Below, piece after piece: positions 1 through 6,617 of a stretch of DNA of 7,471 nucleotides. Below the pieces are notes generated by a model that saw only the letters and a program-made list of their open reading frames with translations, was not told where the DNA came from and ran no database searches. Position 1 is the first letter of the stretch, and each line of letters opens with the position of its first letter. The stretch comes from Acidobacteriaceae bacterium (GTDB lineage: Bacteria > Acidobacteriota > Terriglobia > Terriglobales > Acidobacteriaceae). The translations under genes were made by a program, and so were the position numbers. The DNA is taken from the NCBI GenBank assembly GCA_030040395.1, contig JASHTU010000113.1, positions 1 through 7,471 of the forward strand, read 5' to 3'.

Positions 1-15
1 CATCCCGGTTTTGCC

Positions 16-801
16 TTACACGCTGACCGGCACTGCCCTCTGCCGGCGCAGAATCACGCCATATACCAACAATCCCACCAGGAAAAACGTGATTGCCGAA
101 GTTAGCGTATCGGCGGTGAAGTGTACAAGCGGCCGAATCTGCAGGTGGAGTCCGTTCTTGTGGTAGGCGCGCAGGGCGCCCCCGAGCGTCGCCAGCACCG
201 GCAAAACAGCCAAGAAAGTGCGCCCTTGCGGGGCATCTGCGGGTCGGACGGCCGGTGCGGCCGAGGGTTGAGTGGTCCGATACCAGCGCCAAATCCAGAC
301 GGCCACCACCGCGAGGCCGAAGACGCTGCTCGCGTACTCCAGCAACAGGTACATCTTCATTGCGCCGGTGACCGGCAACGCCACCGACCCCCGCAGGAAC
401 GTCCAGTTCTGATAGATCCAGGATTCGCGATGCGTGAACGCGTCCCACACCAGGTGCGTCGCCGTCCCGGCGAGGATGGAAAGCACAATCAAAGAAAGAC
501 GCTGTGGCGGCCAGAACGGGAAAGCATCCACGCTGGTCCTTAGCCGGCGGTGCATCCCGGCTGGCAGTAACAGTAGCATCGGCTGCTTGATCAAGGCGTG
601 AAACAGCCACAGCGCGGCAAGCGCGAGCGGCAAATCCAAGGCCAACATGCCGGCGAAGGTGTGGCCGAAGGCTGTGTGGGGCCTTAGAGAGAGAAAGCGG
701 GGAAAATCGGGCGCAAAGCATCCCATCACCATCGCCGACATGATCAACGGGGTCCGTCGAAACGGGATCGCGGCAGCGGCATGGGAAAGCGTAAACGGCA
801 T
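16..801 (-). CDS. DUF4184 family integral membrane protein
   Basis: The 261-residue protein begins MPFTLSHAAAAIPFRR, the characteristic opening of DUF4184 proteins, which fixes the ATG start at 801. Several hydrophobic segments (about 20-35, 50-72, 102-120, 148-172, 196-212 and 230-252) indicate a polytopic inner-membrane protein. Polar residues recur inside or beside these segments: H7, P31-D32, H42, H47, and the cluster H116-x3-D120-x3-H124. This recalls the His/Asp pattern of the membrane-bound metal-dependent hydrolase-like families (YdjM/DUF457 type), but no enzymatic activity is established for DUF4184. It is codirectional with the ABC operon upstream but separated from it by 205 bases, so it probably has its own promoter. 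Only a weak GGGA lies 3-6 nt before the ATG. The TAA stop is at 16-18. The family assignment is strong; the function is unknown. Confidence 0.85.
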   Translation of the reverse strand: MPFTLSHAAAAIPFRRTPLIMSAMVMGCFAPDFPRFLSLRPHTAFGHTFAGMLALDLPLALAALWLFHALIKQPMLLLLPAGMHRRLRTSVDAFPFWPPQRLSLIVLSILAGTATHLVWDAFTHRESWIYQNWTFLRGSVALPVTGAMKMYLLLEYASSVFGLAVVAVWIWRWYRTTQPSAAPAVRPADAPQGRTFLAVLPVLATLGGALRAYHKNGLHLQIRPLVHFTADTLTSAITFFLVGLLVYGVILRRQRAVPVSV

Positions 802-819
802 GATTCCCAGTATCTCTTA

Positions 820-833
820 CCCGTCGCTACGGG
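820..833. repeat. small inverted repeat upstream of DUF4184 gene
   Basis: CCCGT (820-824) and ACGGG (829-833) form a perfect 5-bp inverted repeat with a 4-base loop, 19 bases upstream of the DUF4184 start codon. No T tract follows on either strand, so it is not a typical terminator. It could be a protein-binding site or chance in GC-rich DNA. Confidence 0.25.
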
Positions 834-895
834 CCTGTCAATGCGCCATGACCAATTTCCCGAAAGGCGTGTCCGTTAGAACCCGTCATCCTGGG

Positions 896-922
896 CGAGG
901 AAGCGCATTCGGCGCATCCTCG
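896..922. repeat. imperfect 11-bp stem hairpin, possible dispersed intergenic repeat
   Basis: CGAGGAaGCGC (896-906) pairs with GCGCaTCCTCG (912-922) around a 5-base loop, with a single A-A mismatch. The preceding bases 886-892 read GTCATCC, and the segment as a whole resembles the GTCATCCTGAGCG... type of dispersed intergenic repeat known from several GC-rich genomes including Acidobacteriota. It is the most notable structure in the 205-base gap between the ABC permease gene and the DUF4184 gene (802-1006). No other copy is visible in this window, and no T tract follows on either strand, so it is unlikely to be a strong intrinsic terminator. Confidence 0.4.
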
Positions 923-1006
923 GCGATCGTGAGATTTCTCGTCCGCCAGCATTCGCCATGGGTGTTCGCTACGTGGTGAATGAACGCTACCCGGTCGCTC
1001 CCGCCC

Positions 1007-2119
1007 TCACAGCGTCCGCTTAAACAGCGACGTAGCAATCAGTAGCGTTCCGACGCCAAAAACGAGCAGAAACAGCAGGTCGCCGTAGATCGCCCCGAAA
1101 CCGCCGCCTTTGAGCAGAACCTCCTGCAAGCCGTGAACGCAGTAGGTGAAGGGATCCACCACGGCGATGGCGCGGAGCCACGCGGGGAAGGCCGCAATCG
1201 GATAGATGGCGCCCGAGGGGAAAAACAAGAGCGTGTTCAACACCCCGAACATGGCGCGCGGCACCAGCGGATCGTCTACGCGAACCATCATCAGGAACAT
1301 CATGCCGTTGAAGGCAATCGAGGTCACCGCGACAACGCACAGCAGTTCCAGGTCCTGCGCGGGATGAAAAATCGTTCCCAGCCCCGCCAGCAGCGAACCG
1401 ATGACGGACATGGAGATGCCGGCCAGCACCGCTTTGATGGCCCCGGCCGCGTTGAGCCCCATCACCAGCTCCAGGCGCGTAATGGGCGTCACCAGGTAGC
1501 CCTCGTGCACCCCCCGCGCCTTGTCGTCGATGTACAGCATTCCCCCGCCGATCATCACCGAAACATACATGGCCAGCGCGATCAACCCCGCCAGCAGAAA
1601 CTTCATGTAGGCAATGTAGGGATAAACCTCGACGGTTTCGAGGGCGATGCTCTTGTTGATCGGGTCGGGAACCAGCGGCGCATTCAGCGCGTCCACAATC
1701 GACTGCATCTCCGACTCCAAAGCGTCGGACATGAATTGGTCGGAGTTGTCCACCACCAGCCCCAGTTGCGGCGCGTCCTGTGCGTACACGCGGTGCGAGT
1801 ACTGCGCGGGAATAATCACCGCGGCGTCGATCTTGCCGTCGCGCACGTCCTCCCGCGCCTGCACTTCGTTGTCGTAGTTCACCGTGGAGAAGGTCTTGAT
1901 GGTCGCGCCCACCGCCGCAAAGGCCTCGCGCAGCTTCACTGCCTGCGGCCCGCGGTCGTAATCCACCACCCCTACGTGGGCGTGCGTGATTTTGCCCCCG
2001 AAGGCGTTGCCCAGGATCACCAGTTGCACCAGCGGCAGCATCAACGACATGATCATGAGCACCGGAGAGCGGAAGTACTTCCGCAGTTCCCGCTCAATGA
2101 TGGCCCACATGCGGTTCAT
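1007..2119 (-). CDS. ABC-2 type transporter permease
   Basis: This 370-residue protein has the architecture of YhhJ/YbhS/YbhR-type ABC-2 export permeases. There is a short cytoplasmic N-terminus (MNRMWAIIERELRKYFRSP), TM1 at about 17-39, and a roughly 120-residue extracytoplasmic domain (about 45-165). Five further membrane segments follow at about 172-194, 225-249, 257-280, 289-312 and 344-364. The loop after TM2 (IDDKARGVHEGYLVTPI, 197-213) matches the conserved cytoplasmic region that contacts the ATPase. One permease with six membrane segments implies a homodimer in the inner membrane. The ATG overlaps the ATPase stop as ATGA, with a good GAGGAG (2127-2132) seven bases upstream. It is the last gene of the operon; no strong terminator is visible after the TGA at 1007-1009. 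The substrate cannot be read from sequence; export of a toxic small molecule is inferred from the operon context. Confidence 0.92.
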   Translation of the reverse strand: MNRMWAIIERELRKYFRSPVLMIMSLMLPLVQLVILGNAFGGKITHAHVGVVDYDRGPQAVKLREAFAAVGATIKTFSTVNYDNEVQAREDVRDGKIDAAVIIPAQYSHRVYAQDAPQLGLVVDNSDQFMSDALESEMQSIVDALNAPLVPDPINKSIALETVEVYPYIAYMKFLLAGLIALAMYVSVMIGGGMLYIDDKARGVHEGYLVTPITRLELVMGLNAAGAIKAVLAGISMSVIGSLLAGLGTIFHPAQDLELLCVVAVTSIAFNGMMFLMMVRVDDPLVPRAMFGVLNTLLFFPSGAIYPIAAFPAWLRAIAVVDPFTYCVHGLQEVLLKGGGFGAIYGDLLFLLVFGVGTLLIATSLFKRTL

Positions 2120-3150
2120 GGTTGCGCTCCTCGGGAAGGCATCATGGCCCAGGAGGCCAGCGGCGCCTTCACCTGCTCATCGCGCAATTGCCGGCCCGTG
2201 TAGTGGACAAACACATCGTCGAGCGTGGTGTTTTGCACGCTCAGCGAGGCCATCGTCACCCCCGCTTCCACCGCCATCTCCACAAGCTGAAGCGTGGTTT
2301 TCGAGCCCGACGAAGTCAACACCCGGTAAAAGCCTCCGCTCTCCGGTTGCACGCTGGTCACGCTTTCCAGCCTCTCCAGGCGCGCCTGCCAGCCCTCCGG
2401 CTCCCCGTTAAACTGCACCTCAACCACATTCGAGCCGGCTATGCTGTTCTTCAGCTCCACTGGCGTCCCCAGCGCCACCAGCGTGCCGTGATCCACAATC
2501 GCGATGCGGTCGCACAGCTTGTCCGCCTCTTCCATGTAGTGGGTCGTGAGCAGGATGGTCAGGTTGCGCGTGGCCTTCAGATGATTCAGCATCTCCCACA
2601 CCGCAATGCGCGAAACCGGATCCAGCCCCGTGGTCGGCTCATCGAGAAAAAAGATGCGCGGATCGTGCACTAGCCCCCGCGCGATCTCCAGCCTGCGCCG
2701 CATGCCGCCGGAAAGCGTCTTGGTCTGCGCCTTCCGCCACTTGGTCAGGTCCACGGCCTCCAGCACCTCGGCGATGTTCTTTTCCCGTTGCCCGCGCGGC
2801 ACGCTGTAGAGCTTGGCGTAGATAAGCAGGTTCTCTTCCACGGTCAGGTCCGGATCGCTGGTCAGCGCCTGGGGAATCACGCCGATCAGCCGGCGCACTC
2901 CGTCTGGATCCTTGCTCACATCCTGCCCGGCCACCATGGCTTTGCCCGCCGTCACTGGGATCAGCGTGGTCATCATCCGGATCAGCGTGCTCTTGCCCGC
3001 GCCGTTGGGGCCGAGCAGGCCGAAGATCTCCCCTTCCGCCACGCTGAAGCTGATCCCTTTTACCGCTTCAAAGTCGCCAAAGCGCTTCACTATCTTTTCC
3101 ACCGCCATGGCCGTGGGCCGTGGTCCGCCATTGCCGTTTGCCGCGCTCAA
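2116..3150 (-). CDS. ABC transporter ATP-binding protein (DrrA/YbhF-like)
   Basis: The 344-residue cytoplasmic ATPase powers the permease encoded next to it. All ABC motifs are intact: Walker A GPNGAGKST (47-55), Q-loop Q94, signature LSGGM (146-150), Walker B IFFLDEP with the catalytic E171, D-loop near 175-178, and H-loop H204. The part after about residue 235 is the DrrA-type C-terminal extension (DUF4162-like). There is one nucleotide-binding domain, whereas E. coli YbhF carries two, so the active transporter should contain two copies. The reading frame opens with TTG at 3150, overlapping the HlyD stop as TTGA, with a modest GGTGA four bases upstream. An in-frame ATG at 3108 (residue 15, MAVEKIVKRFG) just before the conserved domain would give 330 residues and is a real alternative. 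I prefer TTG because the flanking genes show the same 4-base coupling. Confidence 0.93.
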   Translation of the reverse strand: MSAANGNGGPRPTAMAVEKIVKRFGDFEAVKGISFSVAEGEIFGLLGPNGAGKSTLIRMMTTLIPVTAGKAMVAGQDVSKDPDGVRRLIGVIPQALTSDPDLTVEENLLIYAKLYSVPRGQREKNIAEVLEAVDLTKWRKAQTKTLSGGMRRRLEIARGLVHDPRIFFLDEPTTGLDPVSRIAVWEMLNHLKATRNLTILLTTHYMEEADKLCDRIAIVDHGTLVALGTPVELKNSIAGSNVVEVQFNGEPEGWQARLERLESVTSVQPESGGFYRVLTSSGSKTTLQLVEMAVEAGVTMASLSVQNTTLDDVFVHYTGRQLRDEQVKAPLASWAMMPSRGAQP

Positions 3151-4211
3151 TGTTTCACCAGCCCTTTTGTGGGAATGTAGATCTGGGCCGTCATTCCCGG
3201 CACAAACTCTTCGCCGGGATTGGGAATCAGCAGCTTCAACTGCACCGTCTTGATGTCGCGCTTGGTGCGGCTCACGTCTCGCTCAGTGGCAAAATCGGCT
3301 TCCGTCATCTTCGCGATCACCGGACCCCAGACCGTCGCGCCGCTGGGCATCACCACGCGCAGTTTGTCGCCCAGCTTTACGGCGTCCGCATCCGTCTCCG
3401 GAACCGGCGCGTACACCCAGGTCTGCGTCTGGTCCATGATGGTCACAATCGGCGTCCCTGCGGCCACTACCTCGCCCTGCCGCGCCGCCCAAACGTTGAC
3501 CGTCCCGGTCACCGGCGCCACAATCTGCGCATAGCCCGTTTCCACCGCCGCCTCGTTCGCCAGCGCCTCCGCGTTGGCCGCCGTGTCGCGGGTTTCATCC
3601 ACCGTGCGCGCAGAAACCTGGGTCAGCAGCTCGTGCGCACGCGCCTGGCGCAGCGTGGCTTCGGCCGCGGCCAGGTTGCCTCTGGCGGTGTTCACCGCCG
3701 CGCTCGCCGCATTCAGGCTGGTCACGGCGTCGTCCATCGCCTGTGTGCTCATGATTCCCTGCTTGGCCAGCGCCACCGTCCGGCTGGTGTCCGCCTGCTG
3801 GTGCTCGTACTGCGCCTGCGCTTGCGCCAGCGAGGCCTGCGCCGCCCTTACCTGCGCCTCTGAGGCCAGCGTGGCGCTGTCGGTCTCGCCGCGGTTCTGG
3901 CGCTCCGTCTCCATGGCTTCGCGCAGCTTCCACTTGTCGCCCGCCGCCGTGTCCTGGGCCGCTTTCAGCGCCGCGTCCAAATCTTTGCTCTCAATGGTCG
4001 CCACCAACTGGCCTGCCTTCACGCGGTCGCCTTCCTTCACCATCAACGTCTCCACAATCCCGGGAATCTTCGAGCTCACCACCACTTCATTCGCGTCCAC
4101 CGTCCCGATCACCTGCAATTCGTTCCCGCGCGGCGTGGTCAGCAAATAAAAGATCAACGACCCCACGGTAAGGATGCCCAGAATCAGAAAAACCCGATTG
4201 CGCGCATTCAC
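3147..4211 (-). CDS. HlyD-family periplasmic adaptor (membrane fusion) protein
   Basis: The 354-residue protein has a single N-terminal membrane anchor (about 7-24) and a periplasmic body. The first half of a lipoyl/biotinyl-like domain (about 41-75, with VKEGDRVKAGQLVATIES) is followed by a long Ala/Gln-rich alpha-helical hairpin (about 76-225). The second lipoyl half comes next (about 228-258, APVTGTVNVWAARQGEVV), then a beta-barrel domain (about 263-345) ending in the typical FVPGM stretch (336-340). Such adaptors link an inner-membrane ABC exporter to an outer-membrane channel, which implies a Gram-negative host; no TolC-like gene is in the window. It corresponds in position and layout to E. 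coli YbhG. The start is GTG at 4211, overlapping the regulator's stop as GTGA. It is supported by the strong GGAGGTGA at 4219-4226. Confidence 0.92.
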   Translation of the reverse strand: MNARNRVFLILGILTVGSLIFYLLTTPRGNELQVIGTVDANEVVVSSKIPGIVETLMVKEGDRVKAGQLVATIESKDLDAALKAAQDTAAGDKWKLREAMETERQNRGETDSATLASEAQVRAAQASLAQAQAQYEHQQADTSRTVALAKQGIMSTQAMDDAVTSLNAASAAVNTARGNLAAAEATLRQARAHELLTQVSARTVDETRDTAANAEALANEAAVETGYAQIVAPVTGTVNVWAARQGEVVAAGTPIVTIMDQTQTWVYAPVPETDADAVKLGDKLRVVMPSGATVWGPVIAKMTEADFATERDVSRTKRDIKTVQLKLLIPNPGEEFVPGMTAQIYIPTKGLVKH

Positions 4212-4951
4212 TCGTCTTTCACCTCCAATCCTCGAAACTCCCCGGGAGCCGGCATCGGCGTGTCGGCCAGCACCCGCTTCGCCAGCTCGGCCCCATGCTC
4301 CCGGTCCACAAACAGCGCCTGGCCTAAAAATTCCACCAGCGCCACCCTCCGCGCCCGCAGCACCTCCGTCTCGAACGGCTCAAAGGAAGCCATCGCCAGC
4401 CGCCACACCGGCGCGCTCAAAAAATAAAAAACGTTCGCGCCTAATACAGCCAGCGGGATCTGCAGCCAGTCCACGTCGATCAGCTCCCCTGAGGCGATCC
4501 CTTCCCGCACCAGCGATTGAAAAACCGCCTGCAGCGGGCTGAAAACCCGCTTTACCAGCAGCGGCAGCGCACCCTCCTCACCCTTGTGCAGCCGCATCAT
4601 CTCCTGCTGCATCAGGCTCTGGAACTCCTGCTGCGTCAAAATCCGGTCGAAATGGTCCAGAGCCGTGCGCACAATGCGTTCACCCGGACTGGCCTCGCGC
4701 AGAAACACCGCCATCCCCCGGTCCCGAACCCGTCCCGCCGCCAACTCCAGGGCCGCCAGGTACAGCTTTTCCTTGCTGTCGAAGTAATAGTAAAGAAGGG
4801 CTTTATTTACGCCGGCCGCGGCGGCGATCTGTTCCGTCCGCGCCCCCGCCAGCCCGTGCGCGCTGAACTCACGCAGCGCTGCGTCCAGAATGCGGCTGCG
4901 CGTCTCGGCTGATCGTTCGGCGGAAGGCTCGGGCGTGGGGGGGGTGACCAT
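4208..4951 (-). CDS. TetR/AcrR-family repressor of the efflux operon (CecR-like)
   Basis: The 247-residue protein carries a TetR DNA-binding domain at about 18-64 (TRSRILDAALREFSAHG, then the recognition region GVNKALLYYYFDSKEKL). A long helical ligand-binding region follows. Length and position (first gene before an HlyD-ATPase-permease set) match CecR (YbiH) of E. coli, which controls ybhGFSR; a CecR/CerR-type C-terminal domain is likely but was not checked by search. The ATG at 4951 is the only start in frame before the conserved domain and has no Shine-Dalgarno sequence. Instead the start codon nearly abuts a perfect 14-bp palindrome and a promoter, so the transcript leader should be about 13 bases. 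Codons 3-6 contain a run of eight C (coding sense). Its last codons carry the ribosome-binding site of the next gene. Likely an autorepressor released by the exported compound. Confidence 0.9.
   Translation of the reverse strand: MVTPPTPEPSAERSAETRSRILDAALREFSAHGLAGARTEQIAAAAGVNKALLYYYFDSKEKLYLAALELAAGRVRDRGMAVFLREASPGERIVRTALDHFDRILTQQEFQSLMQQEMMRLHKGEEGALPLLVKRVFSPLQAVFQSLVREGIASGELIDVDWLQIPLAVLGANVFYFLSAPVWRLAMASFEPFETEVLRARRVALVEFLGQALFVDREHGAELAKRVLADTPMPAPGEFRGLEVKDE
4219..4226 (-). promoter_or_regulatory. strong ribosome-binding site fixing the GTG start of the HlyD gene
   Basis: On the minus strand GGAGGTGA lies seven bases before the GTG at 4211. It sits inside the last codons of the TetR gene and supports the unusual start codon and translational coupling. 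Confidence 0.8.
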
Positions 4952-4952
4952 G

Positions 4953-4974
4953 TTTAACTAACCAGTTAGTAAAA
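4953..4974. promoter_or_regulatory. palindromic operator of the efflux operon
   Basis: ACTAACCAGTTAGT (4957-4970) is a perfect 6-bp inverted repeat around a CA centre. After one mismatch (4956/4971) it extends with TTT (4953-4955) pairing AAA (4972-4974). It overlaps the predicted -10 box (4971-4976) and transcription start and ends one base before the regulator's ATG. Size, symmetry and position are those of a TetR-family operator, so the adjacent TetR protein is the obvious ligand. Confidence 0.75.
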
Positions 4975-5000
4975 TACCCCACACTAGCCCCTTTTGACAA
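4971..5000 (-). promoter_or_regulatory. sigma70-like promoter of the tetR-hlyD-ABC operon
   Basis: Read on the minus strand, TTGTCA (5000-4995, five of six consensus bases) is followed after 18 bases by TATTTT (4976-4971, four of six). Transcription would begin near 4964, about 13 bases before the ATG at 4951. The palindrome at 4953-4974 covers the -10 box and start site, so bound repressor would block RNA polymerase. On the plus strand the same place contains a perfect TTGACA (4994-4999) but no -10 at the right distance. Confidence 0.6.
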
Positions 5001-5077
5001 CCCCTCCGTTCCCCAACCCCCTGCGCTTGGACATGCCGAAACCCGGCGGGCGGCCATCCGCCTTACCAGGAAGAGGG

Positions 5078-5116
5078 ATGGCGCGCCAGCCCCCGCGGGC
5101 TTACCCTAACTTCTAA
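5078..5116 (+). CDS. possible 12-codon leader ORF before the EAL-HDOD gene
   Basis: ATG at 5078 opens a 12-residue frame, MARQPPRAYPNF, ending with TAA at 5114-5116, six bases before the ATG of the EAL-HDOD gene and in the same reading frame. It is preceded by AGGAAGAGG, with AGGA six bases before the ATG. This is the only good ribosome-binding site in the area; the main gene has none of its own. It may couple translation by reinitiation, or it may simply be chance. No known leader peptide is recognised. Confidence 0.3.
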   Translation: MARQPPRAYPNF

Positions 5117-5122
5117 ACGTCG

Positions 5123-6373
5123 ATGGCATGGGCCCCAGTCGAAAACGCGCTGATCGAGGTGCAGTCTGCGCCTGCCCCTATGCGATTCGTCGGCAGACAG
5201 CCCATCGTCGATGAAAAAGGCTGCCTCTTCGGGTACGAACTCCTGTCCCGCCCCAAGCCAGCCAACGTCCCACCCAGCGACCCCGAAGCCGCCACCCGTG
5301 AGATCGTCGAATACTGGTCGATGCTGCTCACTCATCGCGGCGACGTGCCCGCCTTTGTCAATTGCACCCGCGCGTCCCTAATCGACGGCGCGGTGACTCT
5401 GTTGCCTAGCAGCAACACCGTTCTTGAAATCCTCGAAGACATCGAGGCCGATCCCGAACTGATCGCAGCCTGCAGCGCTCTCCGCAAACAGGGCTACCGC
5501 TTTGCTCTCGACGATTTTTCCCCGCACCCTTCCCGCGCGCCTCTCATCGAACTCGCCGACTTGATTAAGATCGACTTCCTTGCCTCCGATGCGAAGGCGC
5601 GCAGGGAAATCTACTCCATGGCGCGCGGCGCCCGCATCCGCTTCCTCGCCGAAAAAATCGAAACCCGGGAAGAGCGGGCCACCGCCCTCTCTGAAGGCTG
5701 CTCCGTCTTCCAGGGATATTTCTTTTCCCGTCCCGTCACCGTCGCCTCGCGCGCCTTGCCGCAAAATCACCTCGTCTATCTTTGGCTGCTCGCTGCGCTC
5801 CGCCGTCATCCTGCCGACCTCGACGAGATCGAGCGCCTCGTCATGGCTGACGCCACGCTCGCCTATCGCGTCCTCCGGCTCGCCAACTCCGTCCTCCACG
5901 CACTCCAACACGACATCACTACCGTCCGCCGCGCTCTCCTCATGGTTGGCGATGACGCCATGCGCCGCATGGTTTCCGTGGCCCTCGCCAGCTCGCTCGC
6001 CGGCCATCGGTCCAGCCCGCTCCTCTCTATGGCCCTGGTTCGCGCCCGGTTCTGCGAGTTGCTCGCTGCCCGCATCGGCGCGGCGCCCGACGAGCTCTAC
6101 CTTCTCGGTCTGCTGTCGCTGCTTGACGTTCTTCTCGAAACCCCCATCGAAAGCATCCTCAAAGTCCTGCCCATCAGTTCCGAGATGAAGTCCGCCCTCG
6201 CCGGCCAACCCAGCCCGCAGCTGGTTCCGCTCCGTCTCGTTTGTTGCCTCGAAACCTGCGACTGGCCGCAATGCGAGGCCATCGCTCATGCCGCCGGCCT
6301 GAGCGAGCACGCGGTCGCGGGCCTCTATCTGGAAGCCGTCCGCTGGGGCTCTGCCGCTCTGCGGGCGCTTTAG
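5123..6373 (+). CDS. EAL-HDOD domain signalling protein (YuxH family)
   Basis: The 416-residue soluble protein has an N-terminal EAL domain (about 21-205) and a C-terminal HDOD domain (about 212-400), the usual size and order for YuxH-type proteins. In the EAL part the sequence shows ELL at 39-41 in place of EAL, N80, LEILE (101-105), DD at 130-131, K149, AEKIE (176-180) and QGYFFSRP (197-204). Most residues that bind metal and c-di-GMP in active phosphodiesterases thus have a counterpart. The loop after DDF, normally DFGxGYSSL, is DFSPHPSR and shortened, so activity is doubtful and a binding or scaffold role is as likely. The HDOD part opens with a typical DLDEIERLVMADATLAYRVLRLANS stretch, quoted here only in part by its positions 232-256. 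The ATG at 5123 has no ribosome-binding site; an alternative ATG at 5180 lies just before the conserved region. It is divergent from the efflux operon and probably unrelated to it. Confidence 0.9.
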   Translation: MAWAPVENALIEVQSAPAPMRFVGRQPIVDEKGCLFGYELLSRPKPANVPPSDPEAATREIVEYWSMLLTHRGDVPAFVNCTRASLIDGAVTLLPSSNTVLEILEDIEADPELIAACSALRKQGYRFALDDFSPHPSRAPLIELADLIKIDFLASDAKARREIYSMARGARIRFLAEKIETREERATALSEGCSVFQGYFFSRPVTVASRALPQNHLVYLWLLAALRRHPADLDEIERLVMADATLAYRVLRLANSVLHALQHDITTVRRALLMVGDDAMRRMVSVALASSLAGHRSSPLLSMALVRARFCELLAARIGAAPDELYLLGLLSLLDVLLETPIESILKVLPISSEMKSALAGQPSPQLVPLRLVCCLETCDWPQCEAIAHAAGLSEHAVAGLYLEAVRWGSAALRAL

Positions 6374-6617
6374 TCGCTCCAAGCCTCATAACGCTTTTGC
6401 CGTCCGGAACGCTGTGAAGGATCTGCGGTTGTCCTTAGGAACTTCGCACTCGGAATATCTGCAACCTCGAGATAGCCGGCCATTCGACCGGAATCCCGAA
6501 TCCTGGCGCGAACGGCGTTCGCCGGGACGAATGATCCGAGGTCAGCTCAAATCGAGCTCGACAAGTGCCTTGGTCTGTACGCATCAATTGAGGACTGCGT
6601 TTTCTCAATCCGAGAAA
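6374..6617. other. gene-free convergent spacer with weak hairpins
   Basis: No convincing gene lies in these 244 bases between the converging EAL-HDOD and TetR genes. Three small stems are visible. GCGAAC/GTTCGC (6508-6522) has a 3-base loop. ATTGAG/CTCAAT (6587-6609) has an 11-base loop. TTTCTC/GAGAAA (6601-6617) directly abuts the stop codon of the TetR gene. The last two share bases and are mutually exclusive. None is followed by a clear T tract, so any terminator function is uncertain. Base composition falls toward the right of this spacer. Confidence 0.4.

Noticed and set aside
969..995. Imperfect direct repeat of about 9 bases (GTTCGCTAC / GAACGCTAC) near the end of the permease gene
   Set aside because: Eight of nine matches over so short a length is within chance; no mobile-element genes or terminal repeats accompany it.
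1133..2203. Long plus-strand open frame (356 codons) opposite the permease gene
   Set aside because: The His/Arg/Gln-rich translation is typical of an antisense shadow of a GC-rich gene; the permease on the other strand has full domain support.
4994..4999. Perfect plus-strand TTGACA as the -35 of the EAL-HDOD gene
   Set aside because: No -10-like hexamer occurs at 15-19 bases downstream, where the sequence is C-rich; the minus-strand reading pairs with a plausible -10.
5045..5062. GGCGG/CCGCC inverted repeat upstream of the EAL-HDOD gene, considered as a riboswitch or terminator stem
   Set aside because: A 5-bp GC stem with an 8-base loop is expected by chance here; no T tract and no match to a c-di-GMP riboswitch core.
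5378..6382. Minus-strand open frame (334 codons) opposite the EAL-HDOD gene
   Set aside because: Gly/Glu/Arg-rich shadow without domains; the plus-strand frame has clear EAL and HDOD motifs.
6435..6584. 49-codon minus-strand frame in the convergent spacer
   Set aside because: No ribosome-binding site, no recognisable sequence, and such short frames are expected by chance.
6587..6617. Mutually exclusive stems after the second TetR gene, considered as an attenuator or terminator
   Set aside because: They are short and AT-rich, lie after the stop codon and have no following T tract, so a regulatory claim is not supported.
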